From Ophiosphaerella korrae (Eukaryota; Ascomycota; Dothideomycetes; Pleosporales; Phaeosphaeriaceae), in the NCBI GenBank assembly GCA_028456385.1, contig JALNQF010000017.1, positions 62,001 through 126,000 on the forward strand: DNA of 64,000 bases. Direction: 5' to 3'. Shown piece by piece: positions 46,377 to 58,991 of this stretch (position 1 is the stretch's first letter; every line of letters starts with the position of its first letter). Both the position numbers and the translations under genes were made by a program. The notes beneath the pieces were generated by a model, which saw only the letters and a list, made by a program, of their open reading frames with translations, was not told the DNA's origin and searched no databases.

Positions 46377-46955
46377 CTTGATAACCGATATGATTGTGGT
46401 TCGTGGTTATGATGATAGAATGCTATAAGAGGCTTGTGGGCTATGAGCTTGAGTGAGTAATGTAAACAGCTGCTCTGGAAAAACAGGGTGACTGCCTTAT
46501 CTTATAGAGGCCCCTAGGCCAACCATGTGCGGCCCATATCCTACAGAGGAGCGAACGCCAAATCATGTTGTGGAAGAGAACACAAGGCACGCTACCGCAT
46601 CATTCTCTCGTATTAATAGAGAAAATAGGGTTAAAGAAAGCTGCTTAAAGGCATGTTCGCGCTGCGTTGGTTGGTGTACTAGCGCGAATAGACTTTTGTC
46701 CCAGTACTCCGTACTCTACTGTATAGTAGAGATGAGGCCACTAGAGCACCGGAGAAATATTTGCCCTACTTCATTTAGGAACTAAGCTCATCTGATCTTA
46801 GAGGCTGACACACTGGTAAGCTCTCATAACATCTGCGTTTAATTATCCAGCTATGCTACCACGCCTAAAGACGACATATGCTTCCCATAATGCAGGATAT
46901 TTTCTTGCATGATGTTGTGCGAGCCTATCTTTGACGTCCCTTTGTAGATAACCAC
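46377..46955. other. Intergenic
   Basis: About 580 bp separating the accessory region from ELG1. No gene or repeat is recognised. ELG1's 3' UTR should occupy the right end. Confidence 0.5.
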
Positions 46956-49900
46956 CTACTTTTCTTCTGCATCTTGCATCGTGGTTTCCTGGCACGCCGC
47001 AAGACTATCTTGTGTTCCCGTTGCGCTCCCCGTTTCCTCTCCCATCTCACCATCGCCTCGCCATCCCATGCCTCGCCAAGTTTCACCCGCAGTAGCCATC
47101 ACGAAATCGAAGTTGAGGTCTTCGGCGAACCATCTGTCACGTCGTTTGGTTTCTCGAACTCCGCCCTCCATGGCTACGCGGCTTGCACGAGTGGTTCTTG
47201 CACGCTTACCGTTACCACCGGCACTGAGGAGATTTGATAGACGGACGCGTCGTGCTTCGAGAATTTGTTCGTGAGCTACTATGCTACGCACATAGGGTGC
47301 TAAATCGAGTGTTATGATGTTGAATGTGCGGTCGAAGGAGGAGGCCGAGAGATTGAAGGATGTACGATCGGTTAAGGTGTAGTCTGGTGGATCAGAGATG
47401 ATATCAAAGGCGGCGGAGAAGTTTGGCCTTGATAACTTCTTCTCAGCATTTCTTTCTGCTCGAATGTTCAATATAGTTTTGGCGTAGTCAGCCTCTGTCC
47501 GAAGTTCGCCACTGCTGGGCAAGGATACCAGACGGGAAAATTCTGGGAAGATACGATGGGCGAGCCGGGAGGTCTGCGTATATATTGACGCATCGAACCG
47601 CAAGAAGTCAGATTGATGGGTGGCTCCGAGAAGTGGAGCAGCCAGAGTACAGTCAAGGCGTGCTTTATCAGTGATGGGTGGCAGTGTCGCATCCACAGGC
47701 TCACTATTATCCCAATCGTAAGATGGTAGTCCAATACGCGAGTAGACATTTGCAGCACTGAGTGATTCAGTAAAGTTGTCCAGGCGCTCCAGGTCGTTTA
47801 GTTGGACACTCGAAGTATTGTTAGAAGGGTGCGTAGAATGCGTCGCCCAGTCAGTCGGATTTATGCCCCAGTCAGACCAAACTTCATTCAACAATTCTTC
47901 CTCCTTGGTGAAAACCGTGTTCTGTTTGCTTTCGAACACATCGTGAGACAGCCAGCCCATTCCAGACTGATAGGTACCTTCACTAGCCACTCTGAGCAAC
48001 CGGCCATTAATATCAATATCCTTTCCTGGCGGCCATCGTTGATACATCCATTCTAGCCCGCCCTTTCTATCACCAACAGACATTTGACACCAGAAATTCA
48101 ACTCGGTAATGCTGGCGCGGAGGTCATGGTTCTTCGACTTGTACAGATCGGTGACAGCTGCTCGCTCAAGAATATGCCCTTCTCGACCCGCAAGGGCCAG
48201 TAAGTAGTCTGTGGCGAGATTCACGGGCGATGGATGCAGCCGAAGGATGGCAGCCAGTGGCAAATCTAGTGTTGGTATTTGTCGTTCGTTATTGCAAGTG
48301 ATCACGATTGGCCGTTTCGACTGAGCGGCGAGCTTCGTAACTTGCGCCCAGAATTGCTGATCTTCGTCATATAGAATGTCGGCTTCTTCGAAAAGGATCA
48401 ATGACTGCTTCTGTGACTTATGGGGTGCGTTTAGCTTGGGCATAGAAGTTTGGGCCACTCCCTTCGAGACGGATTTTGGTTCCTCTGGCCTTGGCTTCCT
48501 TGTGGGTTTAGGTTCTGTTTTCGCTGGTTTCGTCTGGAAGAAAGACTTCATTGTGCCTTGTCGCCCACTGTCAATGTCCTCCTGCAAGGCTCGGCTCATG
48601 CGCTCACTATCAGCATCATTAGATAAGACAGTCCCTTCGTCCGTAGGTGCCTCGGTTCGCTTGTGATTAACTAAATGGTTCGCAGTCATGTCACCGACCT
48701 TGTCTTGTATGTCTTTACCGGAACGACGTGTACCGGAATTGATCTCAAAGACCTCGAAGTCGAGTTCTTTTGCAACAGCATATACTGTAGCACTCTTACC
48801 ACATCCGTGTGGCCCGCTAATAAGTATGACATTTTTGTTACGGGTCCAGTGAGGTCGCCGGAACGATTTTGTATCCATTGTTTCTTCCCGACCTGGTATT
48901 TCAACCATTTCCTCATCTTCTTCATCATCGTCGTCAGAGACAATAAAGTCATCCACATTCTTTTTCCGCTTCTTCTTTGGAGGTCGCTTGCTATCCGCAG
49001 TATCGAGTTTCAGGGTAGACTTTGCACCTCCAACAGCCATTACTTTCAAGCTTTGGAGCCAGTCCCGTAGTACCATCGCCTCTCCGCCTTCATGTAGGAC
49101 ATGTGAAGCGCATTTTGGACTATATTTTTGTGTCCATATTTGCGCTTCACATCGCCCCTCGTCGAATGGGGTAAGTATATGCTCGATGTCTGTCAGGAGC
49201 GTGGCAATAGCTGGATGGATATTTTTGCGGCTCTGAGGCTGAACTTGTATATTCTCGTGGACCCTCCGTTGAATTTCGACACCAGTTGTGAGCAATCGTG
49301 TTGGCAGACGAATATTTTCAAAACGCGTAAACCCAGTCTCGATTTCTTGCTTTTGTTTGAGCATAATTTCCGCAAAATCTCTTGCTAGCTTTGATATCAA
49401 TTCTTCTTCGTCACTCATTATTACTATCCGGTTCTTCAGTTTTCGGGTACCAAAATGCGATATTGGTTGGTCTTCTGTGAGGAACGCCATGTCGTCATCT
49501 AGATTTCTTACGTGGGCTGTTTCCTCCGTTGGCCAGGGAGCTTCAATAAGCCCTGATTGTTTGGTAGGTCGATTGCGGCCCAGAGGCATACCAAAAGTGG
49601 GCCTGTTTTCTAGTAATTGATCCCGTCGTGCTTCAGCCCGTAATTTTCCAGGTGTAACAGCACTCGTTCTTGGGGTGGATTGACATTGACTAACGTTGGG
49701 CATGGCCGGAGGATCGTCTATTTTCGGAGCTGCTTTTCCAAGGAAGAAAGGATGTGTAAATTTTGGAGGTTTGGAGGGTTTCGGTAACGCTTTTTTCGGA
49801 GCTGTGACATGCATAGATGTATTTCTTCTTCCGTTCATGATAGCCTCTATCCTGCCACCAATTGCAGACCTACTAGCAGAATCTGAGCCATACTTGATGA

Positions 49901-50700
49901 TAGTGATCGTAGGAGACACTTTTATTGCTGTAGATTTTCGTCCCCGTCTCCTTGGGAGGATTGGCTCCTCTGGCGTGGATTTCGGTGGACTGGACACAAG
50001 TTTGCCGGTTTTGGTGATTCTGATCTGTTTCTTTGGTATGGTGTTGTGCTCATTCTCGATCGTGCTGAGATCTTCAACGCTTTTGGCAGGCTCTGTTGAG
50101 ACCGCTGCTGGTATAGGTGATGCAGATCGTAACAATGCTTCAGCATCTAGGGTGATGAGGTCATCTATTGCGTGGTCGGACACGAGCACTTGTGCCTCAG
50201 CCTGAAGCTGCTGACGCCAGTCTAGGCCCGAAGCAGTTGTGTTTAAAGCATCCACAGGATCTGGAGACTCGGTTTTCCTTCTCTTGCAATCATGAGTAAA
50301 ACCTTCCCCCGGCATGGGTTCTACAAGCGCTTTCACCACAATCTCTTCGACAGGCTCGGCCTGGGTGGGGCGTGTGAAAAGATGTAAAGATGACTGATTC
50401 TTCGTGCCAAATTTTCCATTGCTCTTCTCTTTCGCACTCTCGTGCTTTCTTTGGCGTTTTCGTGATGCCTTTACCGGCTGGGCATTTGTCGGTGCATGTT
50501 CGTAGTCTGGATCATCGTGGAGGTCGTTATCGGGTATTTCTTGAGGTAGTGAACCTTCTATTGGCACATGATTTCCTGTCTCCTTCAGTACGGTTACTAT
50601 GTACAGCATGAGTGTATTTACGCAAGGGCTTGGCGAAGAAAGGATGCAGACTCTGGCTTGCGTCATGATTCATTGCGGTTTCCACCGCTGCGAGAGCCAT
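46956..50700 (-). CDS. ELG1: ELG1 / ATAD5-type PCNA unloader (RFC-like large subunit)
   Basis: Two exons (50622..50700, 46956..50575; 46 bp intron) give 1,232 aa. The small first exon supplies a start in another frame, MALAAVETAMNHDASQSLHPFFAKPL, replacing the unspliced start; SLHPFF resembles the PIP-like motif of Elg1 proteins. A long basic, disordered region follows, then the AAA+ core: Walker A GPHGCGKS at about residue 612-620, FEINSGTRRSGKDI, a Walker B-like LILFEEADILYDED at about 750 (EE in place of the usual D-E), and sensor-1 region KRPIVITCNNE. The C-terminal collar domain has LDLPLAAILRLHPSP and GRLLRVASEG. In the family it replaces Rfc1 with Rfc2-5 to remove PCNA from DNA after replication. 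It is nuclear. Confidence 0.92.
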
Positions 50701-51004
50701 TTACCGCACCTACAACTACCGGAGCATAGGAAAGTGACAATTAGGATTGGGAAGTTGGGGCATGTACGTTGAAGTGAAGTGGTTCGTTGTGGGTCGTGTG
50801 GGCAAACTATATCCAAACGCGCCGTCTGTCAGAGATGGAAGACGCGACCAGACGCGCTTTCCAATAATTAGCGCCATCAGCAGCACCAGCCACACCGACC
50901 GCCACGCATGCATGCCAAGAGTTCGTGTGTCTGTTTTCTGCCAGAGCTCCCAACTTTTTTCCCAAGCAGCCGACAGGCGGAATCTCTGGCCCAGCATACA
51001 CGCC
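50701..51004. promoter_or_regulatory. Bidirectional promoter of ELG1 and UTP8
   Basis: A 304 bp gap between two divergent start codons. It must contain both core promoters and 5' leaders. No classical TATA box is evident in either direction. Confidence 0.65.
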
Positions 51005-53903
51005 ATGTCGCTCAAGCAAGGAATTGGCGCGCCCTTTACATTGGCAACGCTGCCAAAGCCTGCCAATTGTACCAACGGGCGCACGCATGCGTCGAGTGTG
51101 TGCAGTGTCACTGGCATCAAAAAGAGAAAGTGTACAGAAATCGCTATTGGACTGGACGGCGAGGGCATCTCAATATACAGCGTATGCCTCCCCATCTTGC
51201 CAATACTGGCCATATACTAAGTTTCAAAAGCTCCAAAATCCCCAACTGGTCACCACATATGCGTTGCCATCAAGCGCATTCTTCACGTGTGCGCCATACT
51301 CAATCTACCGCAAAGGATCATCCAAAACCACGTCACAGCGCTTTACATACGCCTCCGTTTCAGGATCGACGCAGACCAACAAATTACAGCTGATATGTTT
51401 TCACGAGAGGTCCTTGGGGGATAGGAGTAAGACGGTCAAAACGGCATACACTCCCTCTAGCAATGCGCAATTACTATCGATCGACGCGCTGCCCATTTCT
51501 ATAACAGGTGGCAACCCAGCAGCTAGCGCCATGCACCATGTTTTGGCCACATTTGACAACGGGGAGATCATATGCTTGTCGGCAGATCTTGAACTTGTCC
51601 AATGGGTCGCTCAACTGCCTCCAACATTGATAGGCAATTCAATCAAACATGCTTCACTGGCCACGGCCAAGGCGGTAACCCGTGGCTTTCTTCGGAACCG
51701 AGAAGATGTTACTGCCAACTTATATTCCCCATCAAACAACGACTCTGATCTTCTCGAGCTCACACAGGTTCTGTGTGTCATTGGTCGGAAAGTCAATGAA
51801 AAGAGCACACTTGGTCTTTTCCGTATTCAGTCGCCGTCCTCAGACCTCCTAAATCTTCAGCTGTCACCGCTGCAGCATCTCATTTCCTGGGATCTTCCGA
51901 ACGTGGCGCAAACCTCTGAGGCAGCGAAGCGCTCGACACACTACTCTCTCCATGCCTCAAGTGGTGTCATTCATGCTCTCACGGATGTTGCACTGCTTTC
52001 GTACGATTTCACCGACACTGTACCAAAGCTATACTCAAACCTTACTCTACCAGGGCCAGACATCGACTCCTTCTTACGCCTCTCCCAAGATGTTGTCTTC
52101 ACAACATCGACCGAATCGTTCCAAATTTTTGATGCTAAATATAGTACCCTACAAGCATTACACTCCCTGGATCCGGCCTTAAAAGTCGCTGATACAGTAA
52201 GCCCAACAAAGAAAAGGAAGCTGACCCAGCCTACCACAGAACAGCAATATAGTCAACACTACCTAGTTGATTATTATGCTGATCATGATTTGGTAGTAGC
52301 TGTGCGTGAGAACGAGATTGTCGGCATGCAACTTGATGCGCCATTCACCCAAAAAAGAATAAAGACAGATGGTACCCTGCTGTCCGATGCGCTCAGCAAA
52401 GGAATCGTACCTTTTTTCAAGACTCTCAAGCCTCGTGAAGTACAGAAATGGAACGAGAGAAAGGCAAAGCTCGATCGATATGTTTCTAAGAACAAAATCA
52501 AAAGGTTCGAGGAAGCCCTTGCTGCAGACCTATGCATAGAGCTTGAAGCGACCAATTCGCAGAAAAAGCGAGAGAATGAGGCAAAGGGCGGTCCTCTTAC
52601 AAATGGGATTGGTTCTAAGATTCCAGATGAAGACGCCGCGGCTATCAATTTAGATCAAGAGGAGAGTACGAAGGAAAATTTGCGGAGTTGGAAGGCAACT
52701 CGATCCATCCCTGAAGCTCGACAAGAGCAGCATCGCCGTTATGCAATGTATGCCTTGAGCAGAATCTTTCGAGCAACAGAAGCTGGACGAATTGACGGCC
52801 ACCCCCCAAATTCGCTAAAGATCGAATTTTTCCCACCAAATGTCTTTCAATGGCTCCTACAAACCGGCTACATCAACATAGCTTCCGTTCGCCATGCTGT
52901 CTTGGAAGAGACATCTGATGTCGGTCAGGCATTCTCTTTGGCTAATGACGGCGAAATCGTCAAAGCGCTTGTTGAATTTGACCCTGATCTGTACATACTC
53001 TCCGCGATTCTGAACAACGGTGGCCATTTGCCTATTGGCGAAGTCGTCCAAGCGATCAGGGCATCCATGCAAAGTTTAGACGAACAGGTTCAGTCGAACG
53101 ATAGCACAAAACTGCTGACGGATGGCAATACATCATCAGAGGAAGAGATGGACGTTGATATTGCCTCAGAGCTTGAAGCTGCTTCTTATGAGATTGATCA
53201 CGCTTTGTCAATGCTTGACCACGGGCTTCTTACTCGTAGTCACACCCTCCGTCCAGCCCTTATCCGGCTACACAGTTTCTCGCCACGCATCATCACTTCA
53301 ACGCTTCGCTCAATGCTCCCTCGGCGAGATCTTGAATCTCTCATCCGTCTTCTACACCTCGAGATGAGACAGGGAGGCTGGTCATCGTCATACGATTCCA
53401 AAGACCCAGAAACTTCAACAGCAGAACTAACAAGCGAGAGTCCAGATGATCATGCAATTGCCATTATTGCTTCGTTACTTGGCTGCACCCTCGATGCCAT
53501 AGGCGCAGGGGCTTTACTAGCTCCAGTTGGCAGCCTTACCGATGCAGATTCCAGCGAAGACATGATTCAAGACCTATACAAGGACACAGCCGAAGCTCTC
53601 AATGGATTCTGGGAGGCACGATACATGCGAGGTCTACTTGGCGAGTTCTTGCGCTTTGCCTCTAACGTATCAAAGAGCCAGAAACCATCCAACAAGTCGC
53701 TGGAGGGGCAAGCGAAGCCTTTTACCCTTGACAGGGTCGACAGCGAATTGCCCATGTTGCCTTTGGGTGCAAAGCCGGATATGGGCGTTGAGAGAACAAA
53801 AGCAGGCAAGGGTGGGAAGCGCGAAGAGAGGAGTAAGCGTGAAATGGGTTTGTTGATTAGTAAACGAGTGCCAAAGTACAGCCTTGAGAAGATTGTACTA
53901 TAG
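51005..53903 (+). CDS. UTP8: UTP8-like small-subunit processome protein
   Basis: Two exons (51005..51181, 51231..53903; 49 bp intron with a TACTAA branch) give 949 aa. Exon 1 carries MSLKQGIGAPFTLATLPKPA..GIKKRKCTEIAIGLDGEGIS. Exon 2 opens LQNPQLVTTYALPSSAFFTC, the first strands of the Utp8 beta-propeller. A helical C-terminal half follows (HTLRPALIRLHSFSPRIITS). The end PMLPLGAKPDMGVERTKAG..REMGLLISKRVPKYSLEKIVL is the conserved fungal Utp8 tail. In yeast, Utp8 belongs to the t-UTP/UtpA complex that starts pre-18S rRNA processing, and has been linked to tRNA export. The longer frame upstream of exon 1 is not needed, and the exon 1 start matches the family. Confidence 0.88.
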
Positions 53904-54227
53904 TGAAGTTATTGCTGTGGGTGGGGGAACCGCATCTAGCGTTCAGCGCACGGATTATAAATACCTGTAAAGAAAGTCTTACACATGCCTCTTGAACCTG
54001 TTCTGGTAATTTTATGAAGTCGGAGATTCCATATGGTCAGGTATCCTTGTTGCTGACACGATCTAGACCGTTGATGCAAAGTGCTGATTGCAACGATTTT
54101 TAGTTTCAGCTCGTCGAAGCAGGCGCATTGCGCGAAACATGAGGAATTGTTTGCGCTTCCTGTATCTAAAAGTGTTATAACTTAGATAGTGTCTTGCACA
54201 AGCCATCAAAGACCATGGATCGCATTA
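53904..54227. other. Intergenic up to the transposon
   Basis: About 320 bp of UTP8 3' flank. A target TA dinucleotide at 54226-54227 immediately precedes the transposon end. Confidence 0.6.
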
Positions 54228-54277
54228 CTCGCCGCACTGGCCAAGATGCGGAGCATCTTGGCCGTGGACAGTCCAAC
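54228..54277 (+). repeat. Left terminal inverted repeat
   Basis: About 50 bp, matching the reverse complement of the right end except for one substitution and the three central bases of an internal palindrome. The palindrome (54239..54263) has 11 bp arms GGCCAAGATGC and GCATCTTGGCC around GGA. Similarity continues inward after an extra 18 or so bases. Confidence 0.85.
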
Positions 54278-55366
54278 GCTAAAAGACAATCCAACACCAA
54301 ATTTTAATACAAATTTGTCGCGCAACTTAAATAATACCATAACGTTAATGAAAATTCGAGTTGTAAAACAGCCAAATTGTAGATTAATATATGAACTACC
54401 TAGAGTTACAATTTTGAGCGCGCTGCTCTTTAGCTCGCGTATCTGCGATGCGTTGTTGGTCAGCTTTGCACTGTCTTGCCGCCTGCCGCGCAACCTTCTC
54501 AGCATCCTTTTCAACTCGCACGTCAACTGCGGCGCGAGCTGAAGCTACTGTGAGTATGCCAGAGCTCTTAATTTGACGCTGCCTAGCGCTCTGGCGTTGC
54601 CAACGCGCTGCTACAACTGAGGTTGTAAACTGAGCCTCGCGCTGTAGCCCTCGCAAAGCTCAGCGTTAGCTTTACAGCCCTTTAGTAGTCTTAGAAACCA
54701 GTTGTGAGGCCTAGTAAGTCGTGACAGCTAGCGGGCACACTATTCAACTTCATCTATTAACTCTCTTATAGTTTGAGGAGTTTAAGGGCAGCTTGGGCGG
54801 CGAGGTAGCTCTAGAGGAGGCCTACTTAGGCGAGTAGCGCGCACCTTTTGGGGCACTACGGAAAGATTCCTACCATCTCCTAGGCCTTTTTTATAGTATT
54901 TAGTTTGAAAGCTTCTATCTTAATGCTGTGGATTGCCTCAAAAAACCCAAGTTTACTTCAACTGTACGTTTGTGGTAGTGCTTAAGAGGTTGAAAGCAGA
55001 CTATCGAGCGGCTGTAGATCCTGAGATGTATGACTGCTCTGCAACTGCGGCACGAGTGCTGGCATCTTCAAATCGTCGCAGTGGCGAATATACCGCCTCA
55101 CTGCAAGCTCCTGGGCAGCGCTAGACGTTGGTTTGGCCCAGGGCGTGCGCTCTTCGATTTGACGCCGCGAAAGCGTCCTCGTAGACGGTCGTACGGCACA
55201 TTGTAATCGCGCGATAACTGCATCAAATTTGGCTTTTTTGATGGATCCATAGACGCCAAAGCAGCCGTAATTCGCTCCTCTACGCTGTAATACGGGCCGT
55301 ATCGCAAAGCCATTGTTGTTGCGCGAAAAAACGCGTGCGCAAGATGAAAAGTTGATCAAATTTGGT

Positions 55367-55416
55367 GTTGGACTGTCTACGGCCAAGATGCGGAGCATCT
55401 TGGCCAGTGCGGCGAG
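55367..55416 (-). repeat. Right terminal inverted repeat
   Basis: Partner of the left repeat, ending GCGGCGAG before the TA. It contains the same palindrome at 55381..55405. The GGA spacer reads the same way on the plus strand at both ends, although the repeats are inverted. Confidence 0.85.
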
Positions 55417-55720
55417 TACACAATGAGATGAGTCCGTTCGTGTTGAGGATGGTCCGTCTGATTACAAAAATAGGCGGGCTGATTTGTAGCGCCTTGGCAG
55501 CCGTATGATCCACTCAACTGTCACCATTGTACGCTATGGCGCTGATCGCTCGGCCAGATGCGAACGCGCCCGCTGGCGTGCGGAGAGTCGGCAATTTCTG
55601 TGAAACTATCATGGGGACGTGCCTGCTATGCCTCAAACCCAGAAGCACCTCCTTTAATGCTCGTCTTGGCCTTTACATAGGTATATAGTGTTGGGTTGTA
55701 ATAAAATATTGAGCGCGACA
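55417..55720. other. Promoter region next to the transposon end
   Basis: Only 304 bp separate the transposon from the start codon of the following membrane protein gene, so the element lies in or at the edge of its promoter. Confidence 0.55.
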
Positions 55721-58700
55721 ATGGCACAACGCGTTCCCGAACAGGCCGGCCCGAATAGGCAGAGCACGGAAATCAATGGAAAAGGAGAATCTGGCGAAGA
55801 GCAGGAACAGACAAATGACTATCGACAAGACGCATCCCTAACTAAAGATACTGCAGAGGAAGAGAAGACAAACGAAAAGAAACCTTCCTTTATCAAGAAA
55901 ATATGGACCAAACTTGGCTTAGATGTTGGGACGCTGCTAATGATGGGCAAGGCTGCTCTGCCGCCCACCATCGCTCTGGCGATGTATCAGGCCGACGATG
56001 TTGCTCAAATCTATGGCACCCTTGGGTACTTGACAGCCATCATCTCAATTCTAGGATTCTGCATCATGCCACGCGCAAAACTGGTTCAAACTATGACGAT
56101 GAACATCATCGGGACATGTATTGGCTCAGCGTTCGCCATGCTTATGATTTGGTCGGGCGTCAAGGCACGAGAACATACAACACGAGCAGGAGCCCCGCCA
56201 GAGCGTTACAATTCATCTCAGTCGGTCGTGCTTGCAGTCTGGCTATTCTTCCAGATATACATTGTCAACACCATGAAAGCAAAGTTTCCACAGCTAGCAT
56301 TTCCAACAATCATTTATTCTATTCTGGTCAATGTTGCGGCGACCAACGGCTTCTTGTTCCGGACAACGGCTCAATGCGAGACTTTCGTTCTGCGCCTGTT
56401 GGAGGCCTTTCTGACTGGATTTGGTTTGGCGGCTGGTGTGGGTTTGTTCATCATCCCTGTAACCAGTAGGAAAGTCGTTATGAAAGAGATCACAGGATAT
56501 CTCGGCCTGCTGAAGGGCGCTCTAGGTGCACAAAAAGCGTACCTGCACAGCTTAGAGAACTCAGATATGTTTGGAAAGACGTACATTCCAGAAGCTGGGA
56601 ACAAGGCTAAGGTTGAAAAGGTCAAGCCCAAGTTGAAGCTGGAGGTGGAAGGTATCAAGAAGATGGTTGCTGCAATCCAGGAATTACATGGCAAGCTCAC
56701 AGCTGACCTGCCCTTTGCAAAGCGCGAGATTGCGTACGGAAAATTATCACCAGATGACCTGGAATCTATATTCAAGCAGCTCAGATCAATCATGATGCCA
56801 GTCTTAGGCTTGAGTTCAGTATTTGATTTGTTCGAACGCGGGGCAGAACTCAACCACTGGGGAGACGAAGACGGTGACGCAGAACACGAGGGACAGCGGA
56901 AGAAAGCAGTTGCGGAATGGAACGAGATGTTTCAATATCTACATGAACCCTTTAGCGAGATTTTTCAAGCCCTGGATGACGGTCTTACTCACGTACTCTT
57001 CAGACTAGGATTAGCAACACCACCGAAGAAGAAAAAGGGCCAGCAAGATGACGAGGAAGCAAAAGGAGATAGCATCAAGCCCGGAGACGCAGGTTTTGCA
57101 GCGCATCTAGAGAATCAGGCCAGCATATTCTTCAGCAGGAAGGAACCAACACTGCGACGCTGGGTTGAGAGCAAAGGGATTAAACTGCGTGCCGATTACT
57201 TCTCCTGTCCAGATGACCTGGACGATGAAACGCTCAAACGATTACCTAGCATCACTACCCGAAAACGCGACCAGCGACAACTCTATGTGCTGCTATATGT
57301 CATATTCTTGCTGAACTCAATTAGACGCAACACCATCCAGTTTGTAAAATTTGCAGACGAACATGACCAGGCAACAGCAAAGAATAGATTGATCTGGCCT
57401 GGTGCAAGACGCTTCAAGAAGTGGATCAAGAGCATCTTCAGTAACCAAGACACAAACCAAGACGACGAGATGACCAGCGCAGTTATAGATCGGAGCACAA
57501 CCACCGTATACATGGGCGACGCATTCAACAAGAGGAAGGACCCCGAACATCTCCCACCCGCCAACGCATGGGAGAAATTTGGCAACGGCGTCCGCGGCAT
57601 CGCGCACTTCCTGGGCTCTCCCGAATCATCCTTCGGCTTCAGAGCAGCATGTGCAACCATGAGTATAGCAATCATCGCCTTCCTCAAAGACACGCAGACC
57701 TTCTTCGTCGAACAGCGCCTCGTATGGGCCCTGATCATGGTCGCCATCTCCATGACACCCACCGCCGGCCAGAGCATATTCCAGTTCGTCCTCCGCATAG
57801 CTGGCACCGCAATCGCCATGGTCGTCGCATGGCTCATATGGTACATCCCCAACCAGCACACCGCAGGCATCCTCGTCTTCGCTTGGGTCTTCATCGCCCT
57901 CGGCTTCTACATCCCTTTGAAGCGCATCGACCTCGTAATCGTCGGCCTCATCAGCGTCGTAACCGCCACAATGATCGTAGGCTACGAGCTGCAGACGCGC
58001 AAAATCGGCGTCCAAGCCGCCACACAATCGACCGGCCAGCCCGCATACCCCATCTACATCCTTGGCCCATATCGTCTAGCGACGGTGGTTGGCGGCATCG
58101 CCGTCGCCTTCTTCTGGACGATCTTCCCGTATCCGATTACGGAGCATTCGGCGCTCAGGCAGAAGTTAGGCGGCGCGTTGTATCTCAGCGCGAATTTTTA
58201 TTCGATCATGCATGAGCAGGTCATGGCGCGCATCCGCGGCGACATAGGCGATGAAGAGAACGACAAGGCATCGCCTGGCTATGCGCTGACCAAGGCACGC
58301 AACAAGGTCTTTGCTAAGCAGATGCTCACGTTGCAGGGCCTGAAAATGCACGCCGAGTTCGTAAAGTGGGAGTTTCCCATGGGCGGCAAGTTTCCGCGAA
58401 AGGAGTATGAGGAGGTAACGTAGCACGCACGCGGGATGTGTGGGAACCGCATGCTGACTGACGATACAGATCATCGGCTATGTCGCCAATATCATGAACT
58501 ACACGGCGTTGCTAGGCTTCGCGTCTACGTCGTTTACCCATCCTTCTGTCAACCCGTCCACCACCACACCCTACCCGACTTCCCCCACCACCGCCTCCCC
58601 CCAATGGCTCGCCGACTTCCGCCGCCTAAGCACGCAAACAAAACTAACCTCGCACGAAATCACGTCCCTTTTATCCCTCCTCTCCTCCGCCATCACCTCT

Positions 58701-58991
58701 GGGCAGCCGCTGCCACCGTACCTGCGCGCCCCTGCCGACTTTGGGCTCAGCAAGAAGCTCGCGGCGGTGGATCACGATATCCTGAGTCTGCGGCATGTGG
58801 GCGAGCCTGGGTATGCATCGTTTGCGGTCATGGTGATTAGTACGCGGTGCGTGCATATGGATCTTGAGCGGCTGTTGAGGGCGGTTAGGGGGTTAGTGGG
58901 GGAGATGGATTTTTCATTTCATATCGAGCGAGGGAGCGAAGAGACGTTGAAGGCGGGCAGTGGGGATGGGAAATGGGGGAAGGAGGATTAG
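55721..58991 (+). CDS. Aromatic-acid-exporter-like membrane protein (ArAE/FUSC)
   Basis: Two exons (55721..58414, 58470..58991; 55 bp intron) give 1,071 aa. After an acidic, Lys-rich N-terminus comes a first membrane block at about residues 65-260 (LGYLTAIISILGFCIMP, IIGTCIGSAFAMLMIW, FLTGFGLAAGVGLFIIPVTS). A long cytosolic helical region with a KKKKG stretch follows, then a second block at about 640-800 (CATMSIAIIAFLKDT, RLVWALIMVAISMTPTAGQS, GILVFAWVFIALGFYIPLK). The arrangement fits the fungal DUF2421/ArAE_2-type transporters related to Brefeldin-A-sensitivity and fusaric-acid-resistance proteins. Probable role: export of aromatic or other organic acids at the plasma or vacuolar membrane; the substrate is unknown. 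The start MAQRVPEQ is the first ATG in frame. Confidence 0.87.

Larger units (their letters stand above)
54228..55416 (-). mobile_element. Fot1/pogo-type Tc1-mariner element, internally deleted
   Basis: A 1,189 bp element flanked by TA on both sides (54226-54227, 55417-55418), with terminal inverted repeats beginning CTCGCCGCACTGG. Minus-strand protein pieces are in the right order. A pogo/CENP-B-like N-terminus is at 55098..55313 (VEERITAALASMDPSKKPN, LSRDYNVPYDRLRGRFRG). An overlapping frame has AAQELAVRRYIRHCDDLKMP. A typical Fot1 C-terminal tail is at 54396..54656 (ARQRQIKSSGILTVASARAA, then Lys/Arg/Glu-rich). The central DDE catalytic region is absent and frames are shifted, so the copy is non-autonomous. 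Confidence 0.82.

Noticed and set aside
57568..58215. 215 aa plus-strand Arg/His/Pro-rich frame
   Set aside because: Out-of-frame shadow of the ArAE-like gene's second membrane block.
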